DNA of 64,000 nt from Paracoccaceae bacterium (GCA_020622085.1 JAHRYM010000001.1:1777620-1841619), one strand, 5' to 3'. Positions 42,395 to 52,333 are shown, counted from the stretch's first letter. The notes: generated by a model not told the origin, from the letters alone. Numbers and translations: made by a program.

Positions 42395-43423
42395 TTACGG
42401 GAACACCGGGGCCAGCATCAGGCCTGCGGTTTCCTCGATCCCCAGCATCAGGTTGGCGTTCTGGATCGCCTGCCCCGAAGAACCCTTGCACAGGTTGTCC
42501 AGCGCGCAGACCACCGTCGCCACGCCCGGCACCCGGTCGCCGACCACGCCCAGCTTGACGAAGTTCGATCCCGCGACCGACCGGGTCGAGGGAAGCTGGC
42601 CGAAGGGCAGAACGTCCAGGAACGGCTCCAGCGCATAGCGCGCCTGCAGCGCCTGATGGACGGCCTGCGCGTCACCCCGGACATAGACGGTAGCGAGGAT
42701 CCCGCGGTTGAAGGGCGCCAGATGCGGGGTGAAGACCACCCGCACCGGGCGCCCCGCAACCTTCGAGAACTCCTGGTCGAATTCTCCCAGGTGCCGGTGG
42801 GTGCCGCCCGCCGAATAGGGATGCGTGCCGCCCGACAGCTCGGCATGCAGCAGGTTTTCCTTGAGGCTCCGCCCCGCGCCGGACACGCCGTTCTTCAGGT
42901 CAAGGATGATGTGGTCAAGGTCGATCACCCCCGCCCCGATCAGCGGGCGGACGGCATATTGCCCGGTGGCCGCGTTGCAGCCGGTGCCAGCGCAAAGCCG
43001 CGCGGCGCGGATGTCATCGCGGTAGAACTCGGTCAGGCCATAGACCGCTTCCTTCTGCAACTCGACCGCGGCATGGGGCTTGCCATACCACTTTTCATAT
43101 TCCGCGGGATCGCGCAGCCGGAAATCGGCCGACAGGTCCACCACCTTCAGATCGCGCGGCAGGGCGTCGATCACCGCCTGGCTGGTGGCATGGGGCAGCG
43201 CGCAGAAGGCCAGGTCGATGTGGGAAAAGTCGATGTCCTCGATCCGCGTCAACGCCGGCAGGTCCAGATGCCCGAGATGCGGGAAGACTTCGCCCATCGC
43301 CATGCCGGCCTTGCGGTCGCCCGACAGCGCGCGGATGCGCATGGCGGGATGCGTGGCGATCAGGCGGACAAGCTCGGCCCCGGTATAGCCGGAGGCACCA
43401 AGAATGGCGATGTTCTGGGTCAT
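42395..43423 (-). CDS. argC: N-acetyl-gamma-glutamyl-phosphate reductase
   Basis: The 342-residue NADPH-dependent enzyme makes N-acetylglutamate semialdehyde in arginine synthesis. The N-terminus has [17 protein letters not shown], and the active-site Cys is in [12 protein letters not shown] at residue 149. [16 protein letters not shown] and the His-containing [17 protein letters not shown] follow. The ATG at 43423 has GAGG upstream; an ATG at 43435 is less likely. ccmE follows 14 bases downstream and may share the transcript. Confidence 0.95.
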   Translation of the reverse strand: MTQNIAILGASGYTGAELVRLIATHPAMRIRALSGDRKAGMAMGEVFPHLGHLDLPALTRIEDIDFSHIDLAFCALPHATSQAVIDALPRDLKVVDLSADFRLRDPAEYEKWYGKPHAAVELQKEAVYGLTEFYRDDIRAARLCAGTGCNAATGQYAVRPLIGAGVIDLDHIILDLKNGVSGAGRSLKENLLHAELSGGTHPYSAGGTHRHLGEFDQEFSKVAGRPVRVVFTPHLAPFNRGILATVYVRGDAQAVHQALQARYALEPFLDVLPFGQLPSTRSVAGSNFVKLGVVGDRVPGVATVVCALDNLCKGSSGQAIQNANLMLGIEETAGLMLAPVFP

Positions 43424-43527
43424 GGCGCACCTCATCTGGACTTGGCCGCTTGATGGTCGGATGTGGCGGCAGATTCAACCGAATTCTGCGTGAGACCCAT
43501 GCGCGATGCCGTCGCAGCACGAGGCGG

Positions 43528-44073
43528 TCACAGCAGCGGATATTCGGCAATTGCCCTGTGGATCGCACCGTCGCCGGTGAGCGTGGAGCGATAGAGTATC
43601 ACCTCGCGCACGGTGAAGTTCCCGCTCCCGAAGGTCGCGTTGCGGCCCATGAACGCCGCAAGCTCGACCTCGACGCCGGCACCGGGGCCGGGCGGGAAGC
43701 GCGCCAGCGTCACATGCGGGCGGAAGCGTTCGCGCGGCAGCATCAGCCCCGCGCCGTGCAACAGGCTGCGGATCTTCCTTTGCAGCGCCATCAGCCCCGG
43801 GTCAGGCTGCACGGCGGCCACAAGCACCCGAGGCGTTCCGCTCCCGTAGGTTTCAAGCCCGTCGATCCTGAGCGTGAGCGGCCCCGCCGCAAGACTCTCC
43901 AGCGCCTCGTGCGCGGCTTCCAGATCACGGTCGGGGACATTGTCGCCAAGATAGGCCAGCGTGATGTGGAAGGTTTCCGGGTCAGCCCGACGCCCGACCT
44001 TGAGCCGCGCCTGCACGTCTTCCAGCGCGTCGCGGATGGTGTCGGGCAATGGCAGGGCAATGAAGGCACGCAT
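43528..44073 (-). CDS. thpR: RNA 2',3'-cyclic phosphodiesterase
   Basis: The 181-residue 2H phosphoesterase has the two HxT motifs, FHITLAYLG near residue 36 and FRPHVTLARF near 115, and begins MRAFIALPLPD, as ThpR/LigT proteins do. It opens cyclic phosphates on RNA ends. The ATG at 44073 gives the family N-terminus; an ATG at 44085 would add four residues. The gene stands alone between argC and the VPLPA protein gene. Confidence 0.9.
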   Translation of the reverse strand: MRAFIALPLPDTIRDALEDVQARLKVGRRADPETFHITLAYLGDNVPDRDLEAAHEALESLAAGPLTLRIDGLETYGSGTPRVLVAAVQPDPGLMALQRKIRSLLHGAGLMLPRERFRPHVTLARFPPGPGAGVEVELAAFMGRNATFGSGNFTVREVILYRSTLTGDGAIHRAIAEYPLL

Positions 44074-44148
44074 GAACCCGATCATGCGACAGCCGCGCGC
44101 CCGGAACAAGGGCACGCGGCTGCAAAGGTCTTGCGACTATTGCCGTCG

Positions 44149-44799
44149 TCAGGCGGTCTTGCCACCCTTCCGGCGCAGACGCAGGCCGACAAGTGCTGCC
44201 GCCAGCATCGCCCCGGCCGCCGGCAGCGGCACCGGCGCGGGGGGCGGCGGCGGCGGAAGGATCGGCGCCGCCGGCAGCCCGATGTTGTAGGCGAGCGTTC
44301 CCCCGAAAGTGGGCGCGATCGCCAGATAGAGCGTGCCGGTGAAGGTGCTGGCCAGCGTCAGCGCATAGCTGGCTGTCAGCGAACCCTGGGTGTGGACCTT
44401 CGGCTTGCTGGCCGGACCGGTGGTCCACTGCTTGTAGTTCACCGCATAGCTCAGGCTGCCGTCCTGGTCCCAAGCATGCTGGAACGGCGTAAAGCTGTAG
44501 AGGATGCTGCCACCAGCCGAGAAATTGCCCGAGACATAGGCTGCAAGCCCCGAGAAATCGAACGTCAGCGTCTGCGCCCCCGGCAACAGGCCGGTGATGG
44601 CAAAGATCTCGTGATCATTTGCCGCCGCCGCCCCCGTGAGGGTGTCGACCCCGGGGCCGACCTGCGACGGCGACAGCCAGTTGTTGCTGAAATCGACCGC
44701 GCCTTCGTTCACCGTGATCGCCGAAGCCGCCCCTGCCAGAGCCATGCCACCGGCCAGGCCGACAAGGACACGGCGAATCGCTGTTGAGATAGTCCACAT
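44149..44799 (-). CDS. VPLPA-CTERM-sorted surface protein
   Basis: The 216-residue protein has a signal peptide (RRVLVGLAGGMALAGAASA, about residues 9-27). A beta-rich, Gly/Ser/Thr-rich body follows (ANDHEIFAITGLLPGAQTLTFDFSGLA). It then has a proline run and the C-terminal signal PVPLPAAGAMLAAALVGLRLRRKGG: VPLPA, a helix and a basic end. This is a classic rhodobacterial VPLPA-CTERM protein that an exosortase would process. The ATG at 44799 has GGAG eight bases upstream. A CTTGGT-N9-ACCAAG dyad at 44823-44843 lies in the upstream region. Function is unknown. Confidence 0.75.
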   Translation of the reverse strand: MWTISTAIRRVLVGLAGGMALAGAASAITVNEGAVDFSNNWLSPSQVGPGVDTLTGAAAANDHEIFAITGLLPGAQTLTFDFSGLAAYVSGNFSAGGSILYSFTPFQHAWDQDGSLSYAVNYKQWTTGPASKPKVHTQGSLTASYALTLASTFTGTLYLAIAPTFGGTLAYNIGLPAAPILPPPPPPAPVPLPAAGAMLAAALVGLRLRRKGGKTA

Positions 44800-44983
44800 T
44801 CCACTCACTCCACTCGAGCCTTCTTGGTGATTTGTTAACCAAGGACTGAGACGGGAAATGGGCCGGACTGCGACCGCGGTCGTGCATTGGCACCATCAAC
44901 CGGGCGGCAATGCGGCGGGCCCCGGAAAACGGGAAACGATCCGGTCGGGGCGATCGGATCGTTGCCGGTTCGGCGCGGGGGCG

Positions 44984-45796
44984 TCAGGCCGGCTGAAAGC
45001 GGATGCTGCGCCTCAGGAACTGCGTCGCGTGATCGCTGACCGAACGCGCGTCACCCGTGGTCAGGAATTTTGCCTCTCGTCCCGGCCCGCGAAATTCGGG
45101 ACGGCGGGCAAGGTAATCGGCAAGGCTCTCCGCCACGAGGTTCGCCTGCGAATAGACCCTGACCCCCGGCCCCAGCGCTTCGGCAAAGACCGGCTCCAGC
45201 AGCGGGTAATGGGTGCAGCCCAGAATCGCCGCCTGCGGATGCGGCATCCGGCGTTTCAGCGCGGCGACATGGCTGCGCACCAGCGCCTCGGCCAGGATCT
45301 CGTCGCCCTGCTCGATCGCGTCGACGACCCCGCCGCAGGGCTGCGCTTCGACATCGACGCCGATGGCACGGAACGCCAGTTCGCGCTGGAAGGCGCGGCT
45401 GGCCACCGTGGCCGGCGTGGCAAACAGCGCCACATGCTTGACCGCCACTTCGCGCGGCGCGCTGTTGTCACCCCACTGCCGTTCGGTCAGCGCCTCGATC
45501 AGCGGCACGAAGACGCCAAGCACACGCTTGTCCTTCGGCACCCAGCTTTCCTGCATCCGCTTCAGCGCCGCCGCCGAGGCGGTGTTGCAGGCCAGCACGA
45601 CCAGATCGCAGCCTTCGTCCCACAGCCGCTCGACCCCGCGGCAGGTCAGATCGAAGATGTCATCGGCATCGCGCACGCCATAAGGCGCATGGGCGTTGTC
45701 GCCATAATAGACGAAGGGCACATCGGGCAGCCGCTTCTCCACCGCCGCATAGACCGTCAGGCCCCCAAGCCCGGAATCGAAAATGCCAACCGCCAT
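44984..45796 (-). CDS. murI: Glutamate racemase
   Basis: The 270-residue enzyme makes D-glutamate for peptidoglycan. It begins [18 protein letters not shown], with [12 protein letters not shown] near 29, the first catalytic Cys in [12 protein letters not shown] near 70 and the second in LGCTHYPLL near 180. The ATG at 45796 gives the right start; the reported frame upstream is open far beyond the gene and is a shadow of the LysR and spacer sequence. It is divergent from the LysR gene. Confidence 0.95.
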   Translation of the reverse strand: MAVGIFDSGLGGLTVYAAVEKRLPDVPFVYYGDNAHAPYGVRDADDIFDLTCRGVERLWDEGCDLVVLACNTASAAALKRMQESWVPKDKRVLGVFVPLIEALTERQWGDNSAPREVAVKHVALFATPATVASRAFQRELAFRAIGVDVEAQPCGGVVDAIEQGDEILAEALVRSHVAALKRRMPHPQAAILGCTHYPLLEPVFAEALGPGVRVYSQANLVAESLADYLARRPEFRGPGREAKFLTTGDARSVSDHATQFLRRSIRFQPA

Positions 45797-46024
45797 CTGG
45801 TCCTCGCACTGGTGTCCTGGCCCGGGTCTTACGCCCCGGCACCCGGAAAATCCATCGGTGCTTTCGTGGCGGCAGCCCGCGATTCCCGCCGCTCTGCCCT
45901 CTTCGGCATGGCAGAACGTGCCGTCACGGTCGGGAAACCATACCCTTCGGCCATTTGTAGCAATGCGCGAACCGGTGTAAGGAACGGAGCGAACGACAGG
46001 CGGGAAGCGCCGGAAGGACATCCG

Positions 46025-46930
46025 ATGGACTGGGACAAGCTGAGGATATTCCATGCGGTGGCCGACGCGGGCAGCCTCACCCATGCCGGCGATGCGCTGC
46101 ACCTGTCGCAATCCGCCGTCAGCCGCCAGATCCGCGCGCTTGAGGAATCGCTCAGCACCACGCTGTTCCATCGCCATGCCCGGGGGTTGATCCTGACGGA
46201 ACAGGGCGAGCTGCTGTTTGACGCCACATCGGCCATGAACCGTCGGCTGGAAACGGCGGCGGCGCGCATCCGCGACAGCGAGGAAGAGGTCTTTGGTGAA
46301 TTGCGCGTGACCACCACCATCGGCTTCGGCACGCTCTGGCTGGCGCCGCGTCTGGTCAAGCTCTACGAGAAATATCCCGACCTCAAGATCGACCTGATGC
46401 TGGAAGAACGGGTGCTTGACCTGCCCATGCGCGAGGCCGACGTGGCGATCCGCATGAAGGAACCCAGCCAGGCCGACCTGATCCGCAGGCGGCTGATGAA
46501 CATCCGCATGCGGCTTTACGCGACGCCCGAATATCTGGCCCAGGCCGGAACGCCCGCCGTGATGAGCGATCTGGCAAGCCACCGCCTGATCAGCCAGAAG
46601 CCATCGAATACCGCACAGGTGACGGCCGGATCGCTGCTTGTGAAGAACCTGCAATCGGTCGACATGAAATCGACGCTCACGGTGAACAACTACTTCGGCG
46701 TGCTGCAGGGGGTGCTCAACCACCTTGGCATCGGTGTGCTTCCCGACTACCTGAGCGACGATTTCCCGGCGCTGGTCCGTGTCCTTCCCGATATCGAAAG
46801 CACCGAAGTGCCCGTGTTCCTGGCCTATCCCGAAGAACTGCGCCAGTCGCGCCGGATCGCGGCCTTCCGCGATTTCGTGACCGAGGAAATCATGGCCTAT
46901 CGCAAGCGCCAGATCGAGGAACCGGCCTGA
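46025..46930 (+). CDS. LysR-family transcriptional regulator
   Basis: The 301-residue protein begins [40 protein letters not shown], a typical LysR helix-turn-helix, and continues with [20 protein letters not shown]. The C-terminal periplasmic-binding-type sensor domain runs from about 90. Its target is not clear. It is divergent from murI with about 228 bases between them, and LysR proteins often control a divergent neighbour, but nothing supports that here. GGAAGGACA precedes the ATG. Confidence 0.88.
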   Translation: MDWDKLRIFHAVADAGSLTHAGDALHLSQSAVSRQIRALEESLSTTLFHRHARGLILTEQGELLFDATSAMNRRLETAAARIRDSEEEVFGELRVTTTIGFGTLWLAPRLVKLYEKYPDLKIDLMLEERVLDLPMREADVAIRMKEPSQADLIRRRLMNIRMRLYATPEYLAQAGTPAVMSDLASHRLISQKPSNTAQVTAGSLLVKNLQSVDMKSTLTVNNYFGVLQGVLNHLGIGVLPDYLSDDFPALVRVLPDIESTEVPVFLAYPEELRQSRRIAAFRDFVTEEIMAYRKRQIEEPA

Positions 46931-47045
46931 CCTGGACGACCATCCCGGCAGGCCGGCCTGCCCGTTCCGGGACGCGCGCCGCACCAACCGGTCAAGCCAT
47001 GCAAGAAGTGCATATCGGCATTGCTGCAACTGCAGCATTTTTTCC

Positions 47046-47074
47046 TTGAAAGCTGCCCCCACGGACCCTAAATC
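47046..47074 (+). promoter_or_regulatory. Promoter of the small-RNA candidate
   Basis: TTGAAA (47046-47051), 17 bases, then TAAATC (47069-47074) is a good sigma-70- or RpoH-like promoter. Transcription would start near 47081, ahead of the structured element that ends at the terminator at 47135-47162. Confidence 0.55.
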
Positions 47075-47080
47075 CCTCTT

Positions 47081-47162
47081 CGAAGGATGCGGTTGAGTTA
47101 CTTCCCGGATCTTTCAACCTCCCTGTTGGACTTGGGCCGAGCTTTGTCTCGGCCTTTTTTTT
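47081..47162 (+). ncRNA. Small RNA candidate with anti-Shine-Dalgarno hairpin (CcsR/cuckoo-like)
   Basis: The predicted transcript of about 82 nt lies between the LysR gene and purL and has no ORF. GGTTGA (47091-47096) pairs with TCAACC (47114-47119) and leaves a 17-base loop with ACTTCCCGG. CCTCCCT follows at 47118-47124, complementary to ribosome binding sites. A second hairpin with T8 ends it. The plan (hairpin exposing an anti-SD sequence, then terminator) resembles cuckoo/CcsR small RNAs of alphaproteobacteria. The same plan is seen behind the DUF1127 gene at 37789. The small-RNA nature is inferred from structure and promoter. Confidence 0.5.
47135..47162 (+). terminator. Strong Rho-independent terminator
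   Basis: GGCCGAG (47135-47141) pairs with CTCGGCC (47148-47154) around CTTTGT, followed by eight T residues. It separates the small-RNA candidate from purL. Confidence 0.9.
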
Positions 47163-47429
47163 GGCCAGGCCCAGCCATGCGCTGCCGACAAGGCTGGGAC
47201 CGGTCCCGTGACCGGTCTTCAGCCGTTGTGTCCGTGCCGGGGCATCCGCCCTGACCCACACAAGACCATCCCCTCCGCTGCCGCTCTGGGCACCTGGCCG
47301 TTCAGGCCCTCTGACCACCCTGCAACCCGACAGCCGCCGCCATTCCCAGGGCCCAGGCCTTGGCCCTTTCGTTTGCGCCCCGTTTGCCCTATGAGGCCGC
47401 AACCACAGATGCAGCGGCGAGGGACGGCC

Positions 47430-49589
47430 ATGAAAGAACCCCGGATCACACAAGACCTGATCGCGGCACATGGGCTGAAACCCGATGAATACGACCGTCT
47501 GCTGGGCATCATCGGGCGCGAGCCGACATTCACCGAACTCGGCGTCTTCTCGGCCATGTGGAACGAGCATTGTTCCTACAAATCGTCGAAGAAATGGCTG
47601 CGCACGCTGCATACCACCGGCCCGCAGGTGATCTGCGGCCCCGGCGAAAACGCGGGCGTCGTGGATATCGGTGATGGCCAGGCGGTCATCTTCAAGATGG
47701 AAAGCCACAACCACCCCTCCTACATCGAACCGCACCAGGGCGCGGCGACCGGCGTCGGCGGCATCCTGCGCGACGTCTTCACCATGGGCGCGCGTCCCAT
47801 CGCGGCGATGGACAGCCTGTCCTTCGGCGTGCCGGATCACCCGAAGACCTCGCATCTGGTCAAGGGCGTGGTCGAAGGGATCGGCAGCTACGGCAATGCC
47901 TTCGGCGTCCCGAACGTCGGTGGTGAAGTCCGCTTCCACCGTGCCTACAACGGCAACTGCCTTGTGAACGCCTTCGCGGCGGGCCTCGCGGATGCCGACA
48001 AGATCTTCTATTCCGCCGCTTCCGGCGTCGGGATGCCGGTTGTCTATCTGGGCGCCAAGACCGGGCGTGATGGCGTGGGCGGGGCCACCATGGCCAGCGC
48101 CGAGTTTGACGACACGATCGAGGAAAAGCGCCCGACCGTGCAGGTGGGTGACCCCTTCACCGAAAAGCGCCTGCTGGAGGCCTGTCTGGAACTGATGGCC
48201 TCGGACAGCGTGATCTCGATCCAGGACATGGGCGCGGCGGGGCTGACCTGTTCGGCGGTGGAAATGGGCGACAAGGGCGGTCTGGGCATCAAGCTGCAAC
48301 TGGATGACGTGCCGCAGCGCGAAGCCCATATGACCGCCTATGAAATGATGCTGTCCGAATCCCAGGAACGGATGCTGATGGTGCTGAAGCCCGAGAAAGA
48401 GGCCGAGGCGAGGGCGATCTTTGAAAAGTGGGATCTGGATTTTGCGATCATCGGCGAAACCATCGCCGAAGACCGTTTCCTGATCCTGCACGGCAACGAG
48501 GTGAAGGCCGACCTGCCCCTGTCGAAACTCTCGTCCAGCGCGCCGGAATATGACCGCCCCTGGGTCGAACCCGCCCCTGCCCCCGCCCTGGGCGAGGTGC
48601 CCGCCATCGGCGCCATCGCCGGGCTTCGCGCCCTGATCGGCAGCGTGAACCATGCCCACAAGGCCTGGGTCTGGGAACAATACGACACCCAGGTGGGCGC
48701 CGATACGCTGGTCACGCCGGGCCTTGGCGCGGGCGTCGTGCGCGTCCACGGCACCGACAAGGCGCTGGCCTTCACCAGCGACGTGACACCGCGCTATGTC
48801 CGCGCCAATCCCTTCGAAGGCGGCAAGCAGGCCGTGGCCGAAGCCTGGCGGAACCTGACCGCCAAGGGCGCGCTGCCGCTGGCCGCGACCGACAACCTCA
48901 ATTTCGGCAACCCCGAAAAGCCCGAGATCATGGGCCAGTTCGTCGGCGCGATCAAAGGCATCGACGCGGCCTGCCGGGCGCTTGATTTCCCGATCGTCTC
49001 GGGCAACGTCTCGCTTTACAACGAAACCGATGGCAAGGGCATCCTGCCGACGCCCACGATCGGCGCGGTGGGGCTTCTTGCCTCGACCGCCGACCTGATC
49101 GCAGGCCGGCCTGCGGCGGGTGACAGGGCGGTGCTGATCGGCGCCGAAGGCAGCCATCTGGGCCAGTCGGCACTGCTGGCCGAAGCCTTCGGGATGGAAA
49201 CCGGCGATGCCCCCCACGTCGATCTGGCGGCCGAACGCAAGCACGGCGACTTCCTGCGCGCCAACCGCAAGCTGGCGAAGGCCGCGACAGACCTTTCGGA
49301 CGGCGGGCTTGCGCTGGCGGCCTTTGAAATGGCCGAGGCCGCGGGCCTGGGCGTCACGCTGGAAGCCGATACCATTCCGGCGCTGTTCGGCGAAGATCAG
49401 GCCCGCTATCTGGTCGCCACCGACGCCGCCGGGGCCGAGGCCCTGATCGCCGCCGGCAAGGCCGCCGGCGTTCCGGTCGCGGTCGTCGGCAGCTTTGGCG
49501 GAACCGAAGTGCGCTTCGGCAGCGACGCAGCGCCGCTGGCCGACCTTTCGGCGCTCTATCGCGGCGCCTTTGAAGAGGCCGTCGCCTGA
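47430..49589 (+). CDS. purL: Phosphoribosylformylglycinamidine synthase subunit PurL
   Basis: The 719-residue enzyme makes FGAM from FGAR, ATP and ammonia in purine synthesis, with PurQ and PurS as partners elsewhere. It carries [15 protein letters not shown] near 43, the ATP site [23 protein letters not shown] near 90, [15 protein letters not shown] near 265 and [15 protein letters not shown] near 618. Length fits the small PurL type. The ATG at 47430 follows GCGAGGGACGG; the open frame from 47208 crosses the spacer and is rejected. Confidence 0.97.
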   Translation: MKEPRITQDLIAAHGLKPDEYDRLLGIIGREPTFTELGVFSAMWNEHCSYKSSKKWLRTLHTTGPQVICGPGENAGVVDIGDGQAVIFKMESHNHPSYIEPHQGAATGVGGILRDVFTMGARPIAAMDSLSFGVPDHPKTSHLVKGVVEGIGSYGNAFGVPNVGGEVRFHRAYNGNCLVNAFAAGLADADKIFYSAASGVGMPVVYLGAKTGRDGVGGATMASAEFDDTIEEKRPTVQVGDPFTEKRLLEACLELMASDSVISIQDMGAAGLTCSAVEMGDKGGLGIKLQLDDVPQREAHMTAYEMMLSESQERMLMVLKPEKEAEARAIFEKWDLDFAIIGETIAEDRFLILHGNEVKADLPLSKLSSSAPEYDRPWVEPAPAPALGEVPAIGAIAGLRALIGSVNHAHKAWVWEQYDTQVGADTLVTPGLGAGVVRVHGTDKALAFTSDVTPRYVRANPFEGGKQAVAEAWRNLTAKGALPLAATDNLNFGNPEKPEIMGQFVGAIKGIDAACRALDFPIVSGNVSLYNETDGKGILPTPTIGAVGLLASTADLIAGRPAAGDRAVLIGAEGSHLGQSALLAEAFGMETGDAPHVDLAAERKHGDFLRANRKLAKAATDLSDGGLALAAFEMAEAAGLGVTLEADTIPALFGEDQARYLVATDAAGAEALIAAGKAAGVPVAVVGSFGGTEVRFGSDAAPLADLSALYRGAFEEAVA

Positions 49590-49595
49590 TCCATC

Positions 49596-49632
49596 ACCGG
49601 CGCCTTTCGCGGGCGCCGGTTCCCCTTTTTTT
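49596..49632 (+). terminator. Rho-independent terminator of purL
   Basis: ACCGGCGCC (49596-49604) pairs perfectly with GGCGCCGGT (49612-49620) around a 7-base loop. A T run (49626-49632) follows after TCCCC, so the U stretch starts six bases after the stem. Confidence 0.7.
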
Positions 49633-49789
49633 GCGCGGGCTCATCCCGTCCAAAGGAGCGTCGGGATCGGGCCGCCGGACAGGGAACCGCCCCCGGATTT
49701 ACCAAAAGGCCCCGATGCGGTCCCGAGAAGGCCGTTGCATCAGGCATGCTTTCCGGGCCGGCGGCCAGGCAATCCGCGACATCGTCAGT

Positions 49790-49859
49790 CGATATGCATT
49801 GACGGAAATATCGCTTGCGTCCCGGCGCGGCATTTCGTTATCTCCCTCCAGATATATCG
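49790..49859 (+). promoter_or_regulatory. Two Mo-box-like 24-bp dyads upstream of modA
   Basis: CGATAT-N12-ATATCG lies at 49790-49813 and CGTTAT-N12-ATATCG at 49836-49859, same length and layout, 46 bp apart. The second also has inner arms TATCT-N6-AGATA and ends 11 bases before the modA ATG. ModE (molybdate-responsive regulator) binds such AT-rich CGNTAT..ATANCG dyads upstream of molybdate uptake genes, so repression of modABC under molybdate is expected. The regulator gene is not in the window. Confidence 0.65.
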
Positions 49860-49870
49860 GGAGATCAGCC

Positions 49871-50614
49871 ATGTCATTCCTCCACCGCTCGCTTCTTGCG
49901 CTTGCCACCGCCGCGCTGCCGGCCTTCGCCCAGGCCGATACCGCGCTGGTTGCGGTCGCCACGAATTTCGTCAAGCCCGCCGAAAAGCTTGCCGCCGACC
50001 TGAAGGCGGCGACCGGGCACGAGATCACGGTATCGGGCGGGGCCACCGGCAAGCTTTTTGCCCAGATTTCGGAAGGGGCACCTTTCGACGCGCTTCTGGC
50101 CGCTGATGCCAAGACCCCGGCCCGGCTGGTCACCGATGGCGCGGCGGCCTCTGATCCCTTCCCCTATGCGACGGGGGTGCTGGTGCTGTGGTCGGCCGAC
50201 CCGGCCCACGACCTGAGCGACCCCAAGGCGGCACTGGCGGCCGCCCGGCATGTCGCCGTGGCCAATCCCGACGTTGCGCCCTATGGCAAGGCGGCAATGG
50301 AGACGCTCGGCAAGCTTGGCCTGACCGATACGCTGAAGGATCGTATCGTCACCGGCGAAAACATCGGCCAGACACAGACACTGGTCGCCTCGGGCGCGGC
50401 CGAGATCGGCTTCGTCGCGGCCTCGGGCCTGGCCGGTGACGCGGGCGGCAGCCGCTGGGACGTTCCGGCCGACCTGCATGCCCCGATCCGGCAAGACGCC
50501 GTGCTGCTGAAGCATGGCGAGGGCAATGCCGCTGCAAAGGCCTTCCTTGACTATCTGGCGTCGGATGCCGGAAAAGCGGTCATCGCCTCTTACGGGTATG
50601 TGACGGGGAACTGA
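49871..50614 (+). CDS. modA: Molybdate ABC transporter binding protein
   Basis: The 247-residue periplasmic protein has a signal peptide (about 1-22, ending PAFAQA). It then has the ModA features VAVATNFVKPAEKLAADL near 26, VSGGATGKLFAQISEGAPFDALLAADAKTP near 56 and GENIGQTQTLVASGAAEIGFVA near 162. It binds molybdate or tungstate for the ModBC membrane complex. CGGGAG before the ATG at 49871 is the ribosome binding site, and it lies within the second Mo-box region. Confidence 0.93.
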   Translation: MSFLHRSLLALATAALPAFAQADTALVAVATNFVKPAEKLAADLKAATGHEITVSGGATGKLFAQISEGAPFDALLAADAKTPARLVTDGAAASDPFPYATGVLVLWSADPAHDLSDPKAALAAARHVAVANPDVAPYGKAAMETLGKLGLTDTLKDRIVTGENIGQTQTLVASGAAEIGFVAASGLAGDAGGSRWDVPADLHAPIRQDAVLLKHGEGNAAAKAFLDYLASDAGKAVIASYGYVTGN

Positions 50615-50639
50615 TCTGGCCGACCTTGCCCCCCTCTGG

Positions 50640-51281
50640 TTGACGCTGCGGCTGGCGGCGCTGGTCACCGGCCTCCTGCTGGTGATCGGCACGCCGCTCG
50701 CCTGGTGGCTCGCACGCACCAGAAGCCGCCTGCGCCCTGCGGTCGAAGCGGTGACGGCGCTGCCGCTTGTCCTGCCGCCCACGGTCCTCGGGTTCTACCT
50801 GCTGATCGCCTTCAACCCCCGGTCAGCCCTTGGCGCGGCCTGGCTCGACATCACCGGCCAGACGCTGACCTTTTCCTTCGCGGGGCTGGTCATTGCCTCG
50901 GTGATCTATTCCCTGCCCTTCACGGTGCAGCCCTTGCAGGCGGCCTTCGCGCAGGTCGGCCGCGCGCCGCTCGAGGCGGCGGCAAGCCTTGGCGCCTCGC
51001 CGCTCGACGCGTTCCTGTCGGTCGCAAGTCCGCTGGCGATCCGGGGCTATCTGTCGGCGGCGGTGCTGACCTTCGCGCATACGCTGGGGGAATTCGGCGT
51101 GGTGCTGATGGTCGGCGGCAATATCCCCGGCGAGACGCGGGTTGTCTCGATTGCCATCTATGAACTGGTCGAGACGATCGACTATGGTCAGGCGCATGTC
51201 CTGTCGGCCATTCTCGTTGCGCTGTCCTTCACGATCCTTTTCGCGCTTTACCTGCTCAACGGACCGGGGCGCGCGCGGTGA
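50640..51281 (+). CDS. modB: Molybdate ABC transporter permease
   Basis: The protein of about 213 residues or slightly more has five to six helices and the permease loop APLEAAASLGASPLDAFLSVASPLA near residue 118-142, with TFAHTLGEFGVVLMVGGNIPGETRVVS after it, all typical of ModB. The first clear start is TTG at 50640. An in-frame CTG at 50616 would give LADLAPLWLTLRLAAL, which looks more like normal ModB N-termini and lies two bases after the modA stop. The true start is not settled. Confidence 0.88.
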   Translation: MTLRLAALVTGLLLVIGTPLAWWLARTRSRLRPAVEAVTALPLVLPPTVLGFYLLIAFNPRSALGAAWLDITGQTLTFSFAGLVIASVIYSLPFTVQPLQAAFAQVGRAPLEAAASLGASPLDAFLSVASPLAIRGYLSAAVLTFAHTLGEFGVVLMVGGNIPGETRVVSIAIYELVETIDYGQAHVLSAILVALSFTILFALYLLNGPGRAR

Positions 51282-52333
51282 AGCTTGACCTTGACCTGCG
51301 GCTCGAACGGCCGGGCTTTGCCTTCCACGCGCAGCATCAAGGCACGCTTTCGGGCCTGACCGCGATCTTCGGCCCCAGCGGATCGGGCAAGACGACGCTC
51401 CTGCGGCTGATCGCAGGGTTCGAGAGGGGCGCTGGCGAAATCGGCCTTGGTCCGCATCGCTGGCAACAGGGCCGGCACTTCGTGCCCCCGCACCGCCGCC
51501 GCATCGCCACCGTGTTCCAGGAGGCGCGGCTGTTTCAGCATCTGGACGTGGCGGGCAATCTTGCCTATGCCGCCCGCCGCGCCGGCACCGCTCACAACGT
51601 CGCAAGTCTTGCCGACCGCTTCGGGGTGACGCAGCTCATGGGGCGGCGTGTGGCCGGCCTTTCGGGCGGCGAGGCGCAGCGGGTGTCGCTGGTGCGCGCC
51701 CTTCTCACCGATCCGGTGCTGATCCTCATGGACGAGCCGCTTTCGGCTCTTGATGGTGCGGCGCGGGCCGGGATCCTGTCGATCATCGAGGATTTGCGCG
51801 ATGAAGGCCCGGCCCCGATCCTTTATGTCACCCACTCGCGCAGCGAGGTCGCACGCCTTGCTGATCGGGTGATGCTGGTCGCAAGCGGTGCGATCCGCAG
51901 CGAAGGCCCGGCCAGCGCGATCCTGCCCCAAATCCTGCAGACCGAGCGGGACGAGCTCAGCGTGATGACGGTCACCCATACCGGGGTCGAGGCCGACGGG
52001 CTTTGCGTGCTGGCCTATCCGGGTGGGCGGCTTCTGGTGCCGGACTTTGCCGGGCAGCGGGGGCGCCCGACCCGGATCGCCATCCATGCCCGCGACGTCC
52101 TGCTCGCGCGTGGCGATGCGGCTGACTGGTCCGGTCGGCTTTCGGCGCTGAACGCGATACCGGCCCGGGTCTTTGCGATCGAGGTCAGGGGCGCCTCGGC
52201 ACGTGTCACGCTCGACTGTGCGGGAACGCAGATCGTGGCCCGGATCACGGCACGCTCGGCCGGGGCGCTCGGGCTGGCTTCGGGCGTGGATTGCCTTGCG
52301 CTGATCAAGTCGGTGGCGCTGCTCGAAGACTGA
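51278..52333 (+). CDS. modC: Molybdate ABC transporter ATP-binding protein
   Basis: The 351-residue ATPase has Walker A GPSGSGKTTLLRLIAGF near residue 31, the Q-loop VFQEARLFQHLDV near 78, signature LSGGEAQRVSLVRALL near 128 and Walker B LILMDEPLSALDG near 148. A C-terminal TOBE/MOP-like domain (about 270-345) binds oxyanion and senses molybdate. It starts at GTG, overlapping the modB stop by 4 bases (GTGA). Gene order modA-modB-modC is standard. Confidence 0.92.
   Translation: MKLDLDLRLERPGFAFHAQHQGTLSGLTAIFGPSGSGKTTLLRLIAGFERGAGEIGLGPHRWQQGRHFVPPHRRRIATVFQEARLFQHLDVAGNLAYAARRAGTAHNVASLADRFGVTQLMGRRVAGLSGGEAQRVSLVRALLTDPVLILMDEPLSALDGAARAGILSIIEDLRDEGPAPILYVTHSRSEVARLADRVMLVASGAIRSEGPASAILPQILQTERDELSVMTVTHTGVEADGLCVLAYPGGRLLVPDFAGQRGRPTRIAIHARDVLLARGDAADWSGRLSALNAIPARVFAIEVRGASARVTLDCAGTQIVARITARSAGALGLASGVDCLALIKSVALLED

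Noticed and set aside
46992-49244. 750-codon minus-strand frame opposite purL
   Set aside because: It is antisense to purL and rich in Gly, Arg and His; no coding evidence.
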